A stretch of 64,000 nt of DNA, taken from positions 744,001 through 808,000 of the forward strand of contig NZ_JACBYV010000001.1 in the NCBI RefSeq assembly GCF_013408425.1. Reading direction: 5' to 3'. Both the position numbers and the translations under genes were made by a program. Source of the stretch: Pseudomonas flavescens (GTDB lineage: Bacteria > Pseudomonadota > Gammaproteobacteria > Pseudomonadales > Pseudomonadaceae). Shown here in pieces: positions 36,286 through 45,542 of this stretch. Within the stretch, counting starts at the first letter, position 1. Every line of letters begins with the position of its first letter. Under the pieces are notes generated by a model, which was not told the origin of the DNA, did no database searches, and was given only the letters and a program-made list of their open reading frames with translations.

Positions 36286-39170
36286 TCAATAACTAATTCT
36301 TTTCTTACACCAGTCTATACAGTATCGCTCTATACCCCAGCTGCTTGTTGATTGTATTGATGTGATAGTTGGCGTTTTAGGAAGTGAATTTATTGTTTCT
36401 TCTATCCTATTGGCTAGGGGCGGCGCTACTTTCTTCCAGCTTTGATGGGCATATAGAAGAAAATATAAGTGGTCGTCATTGCCAGAATTTTTCAAAGCGT
36501 CCGCTATCCAGCTAAATGCATATCCTCTATTAAGTTCTTCGTCAGCGCCATTATCTTTTAACATTAGTTCTGCTGATTTAGCGTAACAGTTTAAAGCGTC
36601 TTCAGTCTTTTCTAGGTACTGAAGGCATCTACCTACGTTGCCATATAAGGTATATGGGATCTCAACGTTGAACTTATTTGGAGATACGATTTCATCGAGC
36701 TCATATCCTGATAGGAAAAAGCTTAAAGATAAATCAAGGTTTTTTGGTGTTTTTGAATCCCTATAGGCAAGGTGCAGTCGATGTTTTGCGGACCAAATGT
36801 CGTTATCACCGCTGCTTAATACTAAGTGCTGTGCTTCTTCTCCATATTTTATTGAGTCGCTAATCTTTTCGTTATACCAATGCAAGTGTGTGTAGAGAGA
36901 AAGGTATAGTATATATTCGCTGTTCTTCCCCGCAATAGTTGATTTGTATTTTTCTAAATACTCGGTTGCCGAGTTGTAATCGCCATAATCAATAATTGAT
37001 GTGATGGATTCATTTGTGAATCTAGGAAGATTTTTGATTTGGCTTGTGCTTCTTTTGTGCCATTGTAAGCCTCCTAGTAGCAAGCACGATAGTCGTACGA
37101 ATTCCTCTATGTACCCTGATCTAATAATTGAATCGTGTATTTCGAGTAATAGGGCTATTGCGTCGTTATATTCTTTATTGTTTATTTGTAGCTCAATTTT
37201 ATTTGACCATGACTTGAACTCACTAAGGCTCAAAATTTGATTGAGTCTCGGTTTTAGCAGAACGATGACCCGATCATAGTAGCTAATAAATAAAGAAATA
37301 TACTTCTTTTGTTCGTGCGACGGGAAGTTTGTTTTGATAAATTCTTTTACGAGTGGGTGTAGCTCTAGGTAAGATTCTTCGCCTTTTACTACGATTAGGT
37401 GGAGGTCTTTCAGTGTTCTCAATGATTTGGAAAATTGGTTGTAATTTAGTTCGCTACCTACAATTTTTGATATCTCCTCTTCTGTTTCGGAAGTTACCGC
37501 TTCAGCTAGTGTTCGTAGTAGTATCTTTTGTTTGCCATTAAGGCTATCCCAAATTTCTCTAAGTATTCGCTCTGATAAAAAAGAGCTTTCAGATGGTGCG
37601 GTAATCTGTTTTTTTTCAATCTTGGCTAAGAACTCCTCAACTTCGCGAAGCCCCCTCTTAGCTTGGGCTAGCATTAAAGATATCCAGAGTGCATGGCCGT
37701 CAGTGAATTTATGTGCTCTTTCTGCAATCTCCTCTACACGCGCTCCATTTATTGGTAGTTTGGAAGAGGTAAATAGCTTCAAAACATCTTCTTTTGATAA
37801 GCCAGACAGCCTTAGTTGTAGGAAGTCAACGCCCGCATAATGAATGAAAGGCCGGCAAGTAAATATGAATTTTGAGTTGTGTCGGTTCTTTAGTGCAAGT
37901 TCTACAAGTTTTCCAATGTGTCCTATTGGGCTAAATTTTTCAAGGTCTATATAAGAGTCGACATTGTCAAAGACAAATAGGCAGCTCTTGTTTTTTAGTT
38001 CTCTAAAAAAAATATTTATTAATGTGTCTGTTTCGAGTCCGAGCAAGCTTTCATGAGGGATGCTGTTGTTGGTGATTCTTTCTATTATGTTTATAATTTT
38101 TAGGTCAAAATTGTGCTCTTGTTCTTTGAAGTCTCTCCAGTCAATAAGTTCGTATTTTCCAGAGCTTCTATTCTGCTCGCTATAATATGCCGCTAGAGAT
38201 GATTTACCTTCTCCTCCGATGCCTGTGATAAAAAGACCTTGAAACTATCATCAATTGCAAGTGATCGAAGTTCCGAGTCACGTCCAACCCAGTAATCTAT
38301 ATTTGGCGGTATATCTGTCCCCTCACTTTTAAGCTCAAGGCTATCAGCTGTGTTTTCGGTCGTATATTCTGTTGCAATTTCTGCGGCTGGGTTCTTAGAT
38401 GGCTGAGGCTCATGTTTTATCTCAAGTAACTTTTCTATTAAATTGTCTAGCTCCTTATGGTTTGTAAGCTTTATCTTGTTTATTCCGTCGAACTCTTGCT
38501 CTGACGTTGTTGCCCAGAAATGTGGATGTCCAAATCCTGAATATAGTTTGGATATTTTTTTGAATAATTCTTCTACATATGGATCGTTAAAGCTGAATCC
38601 AATAAAAAGGCAGCTGAAGGATGAAAATATTTTCTCCAGTTGAAATTTTCCTAAAGTATTTCCTGAATATAGTTGTTCATAGTCTTCTTTGAATACGACA
38701 CAGCTATCGATGCGAGATACATCGCCATGTATTTTTAAAATGAATTCATGTTGTGAGTCTATTTTTGATAGGTTGTAGTTGCTGCTATTGTCGATGACTT
38801 CAATTTTTTCTGAATGGTGCTCGATTAGCTTGTCATAGTTGGTGGTGATTATTCTGCTTGATATTTTTGAGAGCTTTTTGTGTGTGTCGCTATTTATGTT
38901 TTTGCTGAGTTCTTTTTCAAAGCTCTCATATATTTGTTTTTTATAACTTTCTTTAAGTTTTTCTAGTACTTCAAGTGGAGAGAGAATACGGGCATCTAAG
39001 CTTTGATCATAAATGTGTGCGTTTGGTATTCTTTCTTTATTATCGTTGAGGAATTTCTTTACCAGCGCCGACCAAGTTGGAAGTCCTGCGCTAGTAGAAA
39101 ATCCCGAGCCAATAAATAATACGAGTGTATTGTTTTGGATTGATTCTTTAAGGTCGAAAGGAATATTCAT
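36286..39170 (-). pseudogene. SIR2-like / STAND NTPase / TPR defence protein with a frameshift (Avs5-like)
   Basis: Two abutting frames form one gene. 38193-39170 encodes a SIR2-like NADase domain: FIGSGFSTSAGLPTW (19-33), TTNYDKLIE with Asn111, and LKIHGD with His148. It then runs through GRDSELRSL and ends 10-20 codons after losing frame at a run of five T (38230-38234). In the -1 frame the protein goes on as ITGIGGEGKSSLAAYY, a NB-ARC-type Walker A, with no stop down to 36286; that part has CLFVFDNVDSY (Walker B-like), a winged-helix region and helical TPR-like repeats (about 960 residues in all). One extra T would restore the frame. The architecture matches SIR2-STAND anti-phage proteins such as Avs5, which deplete NAD+ on sensing phage. 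It could be a pseudogene, a phase-variable gene or a sequencing error. Confidence 0.78.
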
Positions 39171-39183
39171 TTTTTACTCTAAT

Positions 39184-39214
39184 AAAAAAGCCCCGCACTA
39201 GGCGGGGCTTTTTA
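39184..39214 (-). terminator. Rho-independent terminator after nrdB
   Basis: AAAAAAGCCCCGC-ACTAG-GCGGGGCTTTTTAT: a GC-rich stem with A/T runs on both sides, functional in either direction. On the minus strand it lies 65 bp after the nrdB stop and only 14 bp before the SIR2-STAND start codon, marking the border between core genome and defence island. Confidence 0.9.
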
Positions 39215-39278
39215 TTAAGCTTCAACCCCAACATCCATGGCAGGTGTTGGGTGAATCTAACGTGATTTCAAACTGACA

Positions 39279-40532
39279 TCAATCCCAGCTCAACGCCCCA
39301 CCCGTCTGATACTCGATCACGCGGGTCTCGAAGAAGTTTTTCTCCTTCTTCAGGTCCATGATCTCGCTCATCCAGGGAAACGGGTTGCTGGCGCCTGGGT
39401 ATTCTTCTTTCAGGCCGATCTGGGTCAGGCGGCGGTTGGCGATGAATTTGAGGTAGTCCTCCATCATCGCGGCGTTCATGCCGAGCACGCCGCGGGGCAT
39501 GGTGTCGCGGGCGTATTCGATTTCCAGCTGGGCGCCCTGCAGAATCATCTGGGTCGCTTCGTCTTTCATCTGCGCGTCCCACAGGCTCGGGTTCTCGATC
39601 TTGATCTGGTTGATCACGTCGATACCGAAGTTCAGGTGCATGGATTCGTCGCGCAGGATGTACTGGAACTGCTCGGCGGTGCCGGTCATCTTGTTGCGGC
39701 GGCCCATGGAGAGGATCTGGGTGAAGCCGCAGTAGAAGAAGATGCCTTCCAGTACGCAGTAGTAGGCGATCAGGTTCTTGAGGAACTGGCGATCGGTTTC
39801 CGGGGTGCCGGTTTCGAACTTGGGATCGGAGATCGAGCGGGTGTACTTGAGGCCCCAGGAGGCTTTCTTCGCGACGCTCGGGATCTCGTGGTACATGTTG
39901 AAGATCTCGCCTTCATCCATGCCCAGCGATTCGATGCAGTACTGGTAGGCGTGGGTGTGGATCGCTTCCTCGAAGGCCTGGCGCAGGATGTACTGGCGGC
40001 ACTCGGGGTTGGTGATCAGGCGGTACACGGCCAGTACCAGGTTGTTGGCAACCAGGCTGTCGGCGGTGGAGAAGAAGCCGAGGTTGCGCATGACGATGCG
40101 GCGCTCGTCTTCGCTGAGACCGTCTGTGGATTTCCACAGGGCGATGTCGGCGTTCATGTTCACTTCCTGCGGCATCCAGTGGTTGGCGCAACCATCCAGA
40201 TACTTCTGCCAGGCCCAGTCGTACTTGAAAGGTACGAGCTGGTTGAGGTCAGCACGGGCGTTGATCATCTGCTTGTCGCCGACTTCCACGCGTGCGGAGG
40301 TGCCTTCGAGCTCGTCCAGGCCTTCCTGGATGTCGAGGTCGTTCAGGGCTTTCTTGGCACGGGCGATGGCGTCGGAGTCATTGGCGTCGATGGCACGGGC
40401 TTCGAGGGCGGCGGCGTCGCCGACCTGGTTGAGCCTTTCCAGGCTCATGTCGGCACTGGCTTGTGCGGCGGTCTGTTTCGGAGCGGCAGCTTCAGCGCCG
40501 TCTTCCTTGTCGAATTCATCCCAGCTCAGCAT
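39279..40532 (-). CDS. nrdB: Ribonucleoside-diphosphate reductase class Ia, beta subunit
   Basis: A 417-residue NrdB, the subunit holding the diiron-tyrosyl radical. Iron-ligand and radical regions are visible: [57 protein letters not shown] and [16 protein letters not shown]. The C-terminal tail ends GGALSWD, the peptide that docks on NrdA. The N-terminus is longer than the E. coli protein, as usual in Pseudomonas. It follows nrdA on the same strand, with 316 bp of repeat-containing spacer. Confidence 0.97.
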   Translation of the reverse strand: MLSWDEFDKEDGAEAAAPKQTAAQASADMSLERLNQVGDAAALEARAIDANDSDAIARAKKALNDLDIQEGLDELEGTSARVEVGDKQMINARADLNQLVPFKYDWAWQKYLDGCANHWMPQEVNMNADIALWKSTDGLSEDERRIVMRNLGFFSTADSLVANNLVLAVYRLITNPECRQYILRQAFEEAIHTHAYQYCIESLGMDEGEIFNMYHEIPSVAKKASWGLKYTRSISDPKFETGTPETDRQFLKNLIAYYCVLEGIFFYCGFTQILSMGRRNKMTGTAEQFQYILRDESMHLNFGIDVINQIKIENPSLWDAQMKDEATQMILQGAQLEIEYARDTMPRGVLGMNAAMMEDYLKFIANRRLTQIGLKEEYPGASNPFPWMSEIMDLKKEKNFFETRVIEYQTGGALSWD

Positions 40533-40666
40533 GGGTTGGCTCCTGCTAGAGGGTCGGCGTGAGAGCCGGCCTGTGTGGATAGTGGCTAATCGTCGGTGGC
40601 TCGCGGTGCACGCAGAGCGCTACGGCTGATTATTGCCAGGGCTGCGCCTGGCTTCGCGTTATCGGT

Positions 40667-40696
40667 GCCGGGTTGCAGTGAAGGCTGCAACCCGGC
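40667..40696. terminator. Strong hairpin between nrdA and nrdB
   Basis: GCCGGGTTGCAG-TGAAGG-CTGCAACCCGGC: a perfect 12-bp stem. No T-run follows on the minus strand, so it is more likely an attenuating or mRNA-protecting structure than a full terminator. It could set the ratio of nrdA to nrdB transcript. A smaller TTGCCAGGGCTGCGCCTGGC hairpin sits at 40632-40651. Confidence 0.6.
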
Positions 40697-40706
40697 GGGT
40701 ACCTTT

Positions 40707-40850
40707 AAGAGTCCGTCCACGACCTGTTGCGCGTCGGCGCTACTGCGTTAAAAACAAGCTCGGACTGCTCATTTACTACTCGTAAACTCCGCTTCCTCGC
40801 TTGTTTTTGCCTTGTATCGCTCTAGCTCGCAAGGCCGTGAACAAACTCTT
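40707..40850. repeat. MITE-like element between nrdA and nrdB
   Basis: About 144 bp with imperfect 18-bp terminal inverted repeats: AAGAGTCCGTCCACGACC at one end and, on the other strand, AAGAGTTTGTTCACGGCC, differing only by transitions. An inner inverted repeat is AAAAACAAGC / GCTTGTTTTT. One end overlaps the nrdA stop codon. A single related end is seen at 3068-3085. It carries no ORF. Confidence 0.75.
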
Positions 40851-43764
40851 ACTGGCAGGCTTCGCAATCCGGCTCGTCGATGGCGCACGCCTTCGGAACC
40901 GGAGCCGGGCCAGGGGAGGCCTGGGTGGCCGGCGCGGCAGCAGGTGCTGCGCTGAGGCCCTGGTCGCCACCACTGGACACGGCGTTGAGCTTGCCGGTGT
41001 TGATGGTCGATTTCTCGGTGCTGGTCGCGGCCAGGGCACGGAGGTAGTAGGTGGTTTTCAGACCACGGTACCAGGCCATGCGGTAGGTCACGTCGAGCTT
41101 CTTGCCCGAGGCGCCAGCGATGTACAGGTTCAGCGATTGCGCCTGGTCGATCCACTTCTGGCGACGGCTGGCGGCATCGACGATCCACTTGGTGTCGACT
41201 TCGAAGGCGGTGGCGTACAGGTCTTTCAGTTCTTGCGGGATGCGCTCGATCTGCTGCACAGAGCCGTCGTAGTACTTGAGGTCGTTGATCATGACCGAGT
41301 CCCAAAGGCCGCGCGCCTTGAGGTCGCGAACCAGGTAGGGGTTGATCACGGTGAATTCGCCCGACAGGTTCGATTTCACGTACAGGTTCTGGTAGGTCGG
41401 CTCGATGGACTGCGACACGCCGGTGATGTTGGCGATGGTCGCGGTCGGCGCGATGGCCATGATGTTCGAGTTACGAATGCCTTTCTGCACGCGAGCACGC
41501 ACCGGTGCCCAGTCCAGGGTTTCGTTCAGGTCGACGTCGATGTACTTCTGGCCACGGGCCTCGATGAGGATCTGCTGGGAATCCAGCGGCAGAACGCCCT
41601 TGCTCCACAGCGAACCCTGGAAGGTTTCGTAGGCGCCACGCTCGTCGGCCAGGTCACAGGAAGCCTGGATGGCGTAGTAGCTGACCGCTTCCATGGACTT
41701 GTCGGCGAAGTCGACGGCGGCGTCGGAGCCGTACGGGATGTGCTGCAGGTACAGCGCGTCCTGGAAGCCCATGATGCCGAGACCGACCGGACGGTGCTTG
41801 AAGTTGGAGTTGCGCGCTTGCGGCACCGAGTAGTAGTTGATGTCGATGACGTTATCGAGCATGCGCACGGCGGTCTTCACGGTGCGCGCCAGCTTGGCGG
41901 TATCCAGCTTGCCGTCAGTGATGTGGTTCGGCAGGTTGATCGAGCCCAGGTTGCAGACGGCGATCTCGTCCTTGTTGGTGTTCAGGGTGATCTCGGTGCA
42001 CAGGTTGGAGCTGTGTACCACGCCCACGTGCTGCTGCGGGCTGCGCAGGTTGCATGGGTCCTTGAAGGTCAGCCACGGGTGGCCGGTCTCGAACAGCATC
42101 GAGAGCATCTTGCGCCACAGGTCTTTGGCCTGGATGGTCTTGAACAGTTTGATCTTGCCCGGGTACTCGGTCAGGGCTTCGTAGTACTCGTAGCGCTCTT
42201 CGAAGGCCTTGCCGGTCAGGTCGTGCAGATCCGGCACTTCGCTTGGCGAGAACAGGGTCCACTGGCCGTCGTCGAAGACGCGCTTCATGAACAGATCCGG
42301 GATCCAGTTGGCGGTGTTCATGTCGTGGGTACGGCGACGGTCATCACCGGTGTTCTTGCGCAGCTCGATGAACTCTTCGATGTCCATGTGCCAGGTTTCC
42401 AGGTAGGCACACACGGCGCCTTTGCGCTTGCCGCCCTGGTTGACCGCCACGGCGGTGTCGTTGACCACTTTGAGGAACGGCACGACGCCCTGGGATTTGC
42501 CGTTGGTGCCCTTGATGTAGGCGCCCAGCGAGCGAACCGGAGTCCAGTCGTTGCCCAGGCCGCCGGCGAATTTGCTCAGCAGGGCGTTGTCGCGGATGGC
42601 GTCGTAGATGCCGCCCAGGTCGTCAGGCACGGTGGTCAGGTAGCAGCTGGACAGCTGCGGGCGCAGGGTACCGGCGTTGAACAGGGTCGGCGTGGAGGCC
42701 ATGTAGTCGAACGACGACAGCAGGTTGTAGAACTCGATTGCGCGGTCTTCGCGGTTCTTCGGCTCTTCGATGGCCAGGCCCATGGCCACGCGCATGAAGA
42801 ACACCTGGGGCAGTTCGAAACGGATGCCGTCCTTGTGGATGAAGTAACGGTCGTACAGGGTCTGCAGGCCCAGGTAGGTGAACTGCTGGTCACGCTCGTG
42901 GTTGATCGCCTTGCCCAGTTTTTCCAGGTCGTAGGTTTTCAGTTTCGGATCGAGCAGTTCGAACTCGACGCCAGCTTCGACGTAGGCGGGCAGGGCCTTG
43001 GCGTACAGCTCGGCCATCTCGTGGTGAGTGGCGCTGGCGGCGACGTTGAGGAAGCTCAGGCCTTCGGCGCGGATGTTGTCCATCAGCAGGCGGGCGGTGA
43101 CGTAGCTGTAGTTCGGCTCACGCTCGACCAGGGTGCGGGAGGTCATCACCAGGGCGGTGTTGACATCTTTCTGGGCAACGCCGTCGTACAGGTTCTTCAG
43201 GGTTTCCTTCTGGATCAGCGCGCCGTCGACTTCCAGCAGGCCTTCACAGGCTTCGGTGACGATGGTGTTGAGGCGACCCATGTCCAGCGGTGCCAGGCTG
43301 CCGTCAGCCAGGGTCACGCGGATGCTCGGGTGCGGCTGAGCGATGCCATCGGCGGCGTCGGTGGTCTTGCGCTTGTTGGCCTGGCCTTCGCGGTAGATCA
43401 CGTAATCACGGGCGACTTTCTGTTCGCCGGAACGCATCAGGGCCAGTTCGACCTGATCCTGGATCTCTTCGATGTGGATGGTGCCGCCCGACGGCATGCG
43501 ACGCTTGAAGGTCGCGGTGACCTGCTCGGTCAGACGGGCAACGGTGTCATGGATACGCGAGGAGGCGGCGGCATTGCCACCTTCCACTGCGAGAAACGCC
43601 TTGGTGATGGCGACGGTGATCTTGTCACCGGTGTACGGCACGACGGTGCCGTTACGCTTGATCACACGCAGTTGGCCTGGTGCGGTCGCAGCCAGTGCCT
43701 GGTTGGCGTCTTCACCCTGAGGCGCCTGGGCCTGAGGGTTCTCGCGGGTGGTGTCGGTATGCAT
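40849..43764 (-). CDS. nrdA: Ribonucleoside-diphosphate reductase class Ia, alpha subunit
   Basis: A 971-residue NrdA, the catalytic subunit that reduces ribonucleoside diphosphates. Two ATP-cone domains lie at the N-terminus (about 30-125, VIKRNGTVVPYTGDKITVAITKA; and about 145-240, IRVTLADGSLAPLDMGRLN), the arrangement known for P. aeruginosa NrdA and used for dATP inhibition. The catalytic core includes SSCYLTTVPDDL, NLCTEITLNT and VAPTATIANITG-like GISQSIEPTYQN. The redox-active C-terminal cysteines are in CAIDEPDCEACQ. ATG 43764 follows GGAGA; 43782 is a less likely start. Confidence 0.96.
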   Translation of the reverse strand: MHTDTTRENPQAQAPQGEDANQALAATAPGQLRVIKRNGTVVPYTGDKITVAITKAFLAVEGGNAAASSRIHDTVARLTEQVTATFKRRMPSGGTIHIEEIQDQVELALMRSGEQKVARDYVIYREGQANKRKTTDAADGIAQPHPSIRVTLADGSLAPLDMGRLNTIVTEACEGLLEVDGALIQKETLKNLYDGVAQKDVNTALVMTSRTLVEREPNYSYVTARLLMDNIRAEGLSFLNVAASATHHEMAELYAKALPAYVEAGVEFELLDPKLKTYDLEKLGKAINHERDQQFTYLGLQTLYDRYFIHKDGIRFELPQVFFMRVAMGLAIEEPKNREDRAIEFYNLLSSFDYMASTPTLFNAGTLRPQLSSCYLTTVPDDLGGIYDAIRDNALLSKFAGGLGNDWTPVRSLGAYIKGTNGKSQGVVPFLKVVNDTAVAVNQGGKRKGAVCAYLETWHMDIEEFIELRKNTGDDRRRTHDMNTANWIPDLFMKRVFDDGQWTLFSPSEVPDLHDLTGKAFEERYEYYEALTEYPGKIKLFKTIQAKDLWRKMLSMLFETGHPWLTFKDPCNLRSPQQHVGVVHSSNLCTEITLNTNKDEIAVCNLGSINLPNHITDGKLDTAKLARTVKTAVRMLDNVIDINYYSVPQARNSNFKHRPVGLGIMGFQDALYLQHIPYGSDAAVDFADKSMEAVSYYAIQASCDLADERGAYETFQGSLWSKGVLPLDSQQILIEARGQKYIDVDLNETLDWAPVRARVQKGIRNSNIMAIAPTATIANITGVSQSIEPTYQNLYVKSNLSGEFTVINPYLVRDLKARGLWDSVMINDLKYYDGSVQQIERIPQELKDLYATAFEVDTKWIVDAASRRQKWIDQAQSLNLYIAGASGKKLDVTYRMAWYRGLKTTYYLRALAATSTEKSTINTGKLNAVSSGGDQGLSAAPAAAPATQASPGPAPVPKACAIDEPDCEACQ

Positions 43765-44189
43765 GAAGGTCTCCATGATCAATGAAATTTTCAGAGGTGA
43801 GCGTTCTGCCGCTGATCGTTACGTGGTACCTGGCTTTCATTCCAATCGACAAAGCCTGAGGCCTGCACAAGGCTGGCAGCAGGGTGTTGCAAAAAGGCGT
43901 TGATGGACTGGCTGGCTTCATGCACAGCGGCAGTCGGTACTGTTTCGATGCCGGAACGCTTCATCCCTGGCTTAACCTGTGCTTCCTGCTGCGCGCGGTC
44001 ACTAGATGTAGTGTTGCCGGTGCAAGCGTGGCGAGCGGTGTTCTGTATGGGCCGACCGACCTGGGTCGTTCGGTGACGCTGTGTATCTGCTTGCCGGAGT
44101 GCGATGGCCGGTGACCGTTCAGTGCACCGAAACGACTCTGGGCATGGACTTTTTCAGGGCATCTATGCTTGGGTCCATTTTGGCCAAAA

Positions 44190-44236
44190 ACCCAACATGT
44201 AGGTGTTTGGCGAGCTGGGGATACAAGATAGTGCGA
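44190..44236 (-). promoter_or_regulatory. Tandem NrdR boxes upstream of nrdA
   Basis: Two 16-bp sites, ACCCAACATGTAGGTG (44190-44205) and ATACAAGATAGTGCGA (44221-44236), fit the CwAtATaTwG core of the NrdR box with one to three mismatches each. Their starts are exactly 31 bp apart, three helical turns, the spacing known for NrdR pairs. They lie about 425 bp upstream of the nrdA start. A third, well-matched single site is ACACAATATGTAGGGT (44403-44418). NrdR represses ribonucleotide reductase genes when (d)ATP is abundant. Confidence 0.65.
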
Positions 44237-44264
44237 TGGGGGAGCTAAGGCAACCCCTAAGACC

Positions 44265-44273
44265 TGTGGATAA
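44265..44273 (-). promoter_or_regulatory. DnaA box upstream of nrdA
   Basis: TGTGGATAA, the exact complement of the consensus TTATCCACA, lies 29 bp upstream of the nearer NrdR pair (on the nrdA strand). DnaA control of nrdAB is known in E. coli. The remaining gap 43765-44510 shows only the NrdR sites and no gene. Confidence 0.65.
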
Positions 44274-44510
44274 ATCTGTGGGTTAATGCGGGGTAAGTGG
44301 CGCAAAAGCCCATGAATACTGGCGATGGCAGAGTTGGCGGCCCGATTGCCGCAGGCAGTTTTTTTTCCGGGGCCGGCGAGGGAAATTCACTTCGTCACAT
44401 AAACACAATATGTAGGGTTTATTCGTGAACGTTGGCCTGCAATATGCAAATGCGCCGCAGCTCGCCCTCGGCACGCGCCCCACCGACGGTATGCATGGAT
44501 CCGATCGCTT

Positions 44511-45344
44511 TCAGGGCAGGATCAGCGCCCTGTGTTTCAGGGCGCGTTTCTGCGCGTCCGGCAGTTCATCGCGATCTCCATAGGGTGCGGTGTACCAGCC
44601 GCCATAGGTTGGGTTGGGCAACAGGAACCAGCGCTGGCCGAACCAGGCCTGATAGGGCGCTACGCTCTGGCGTTGTTCGCCCAGGCGATTGGGCGCGGCG
44701 ATGAAGTCGCCGTAGCTGTCGCCTACCAGCAGCAGAACCCGAGCGCGCTCGCCGACCCACTGGCGGCGACAGGTCTTGTCCGACCCGGCGCTCTGGCAAC
44801 CGCCGATGGCGGTTCCCGCAGTGAGGATTTGCCCTTCGTCCGCGATGGGGAAACCCGCCTGGCGCAAGTTGCGCAGGGTGTCGGCTTCCTGGCCGGGCTC
44901 GCGATTGGTCAGGTAATAGGCGCTGATGCCAAGCTTGGCAGCCGCCTGCAGGAAGGCTACCGAGCCGGGCAGGGCGCGGGCTTCGGCCTTGGCCACCCAG
45001 CGATACCATTCGGCGTAGTCATAAGGGCCGCCATCGACTACCGACTTGGCATTCACGGGCGTGTTGTCGAGCAGCGTTTCGTCGATATCGACGATCAGCG
45101 CGGGCGGCAGGCCCGCCAGGTTGCGCGGCGGTTGTGCCAGGGCATCCCAGTGCGGATCGGCCAGCGCAGGTTGCAACTGACGGGTCGCGGCGGCGTAGAC
45201 CTGGCGATAGAGCAGCTCGTGCTCGATGGAGGTTTGCGTCCACAGTACCGCGTCGAGCTGATCATGCGGTTTGGGTGTTTGCTGGCAGCCAGTCAGCAGG
45301 CTTGCCAGCAAGCAGAAGGTCAATAACGATGGCGTGCCACGCAT
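44511..45344 (-). CDS. Lipoprotein e(P4)-type acid phosphatase (HAD family, class C)
   Basis: A 277-residue lipoprotein. The signal sequence ends in the lipobox LLTGC (Cys about residue 19), then a HAD phosphatase domain with ALIVDIDETLLDN (catalytic DxDxT), the SAYYLTNREP segment and LLLVGDSYGDF. This is the class C/e(P4) acid phosphatase family, outer-membrane anchored and acting on nucleotides such as NMN. ATG 45344 starts the signal peptide; the frame to 45527 covers repeat DNA. No operon partner. Confidence 0.9.
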   Translation of the reverse strand: MRGTPSLLTFCLLASLLTGCQQTPKPHDQLDAVLWTQTSIEHELLYRQVYAAATRQLQPALADPHWDALAQPPRNLAGLPPALIVDIDETLLDNTPVNAKSVVDGGPYDYAEWYRWVAKAEARALPGSVAFLQAAAKLGISAYYLTNREPGQEADTLRNLRQAGFPIADEGQILTAGTAIGGCQSAGSDKTCRRQWVGERARVLLLVGDSYGDFIAAPNRLGEQRQSVAPYQAWFGQRWFLLPNPTYGGWYTAPYGDRDELPDAQKRALKHRALILP

Positions 45345-45440
45345 TTGGGATGCTCCTTGTGTTTCCGACACTGGTTCAGATGAAACGGCCGCAAAACGTC
45401 GGTAGCGGACGGCCACATTTGCGCGTTGCGCGCCATATTG

Positions 45441-45528
45441 GTGGGCTGAAGCCCACCCTACGGCTCTCAGCGGTTCATTGTGGGAGCGGGCCACGCCCGC
45501 GAAATCACGGGCATGGCCCATTCCCACA
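45441..45528. repeat. Two REP-like palindromes
   Basis: GTGGGCTGAAGCCCAC (45441-45456) and, at 45479-45528, TGTGGGAGCGGGCCACGCCC through TTCCCACA, a near copy of the repeat at 3142-3205. They separate the phosphatase gene from the downstream end of the TonB receptor gene and could stabilise its transcript end. Confidence 0.75.
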
Positions 45529-45542
45529 GGTTAAACGTTGCG

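Noticed and set aside
40801..43785. 994-codon open frame opposite nrdA
   Set aside because: Antisense shadow of a high-GC gene; no ribosome-binding site and no recognisable domains, while the minus strand is clearly nrdA.
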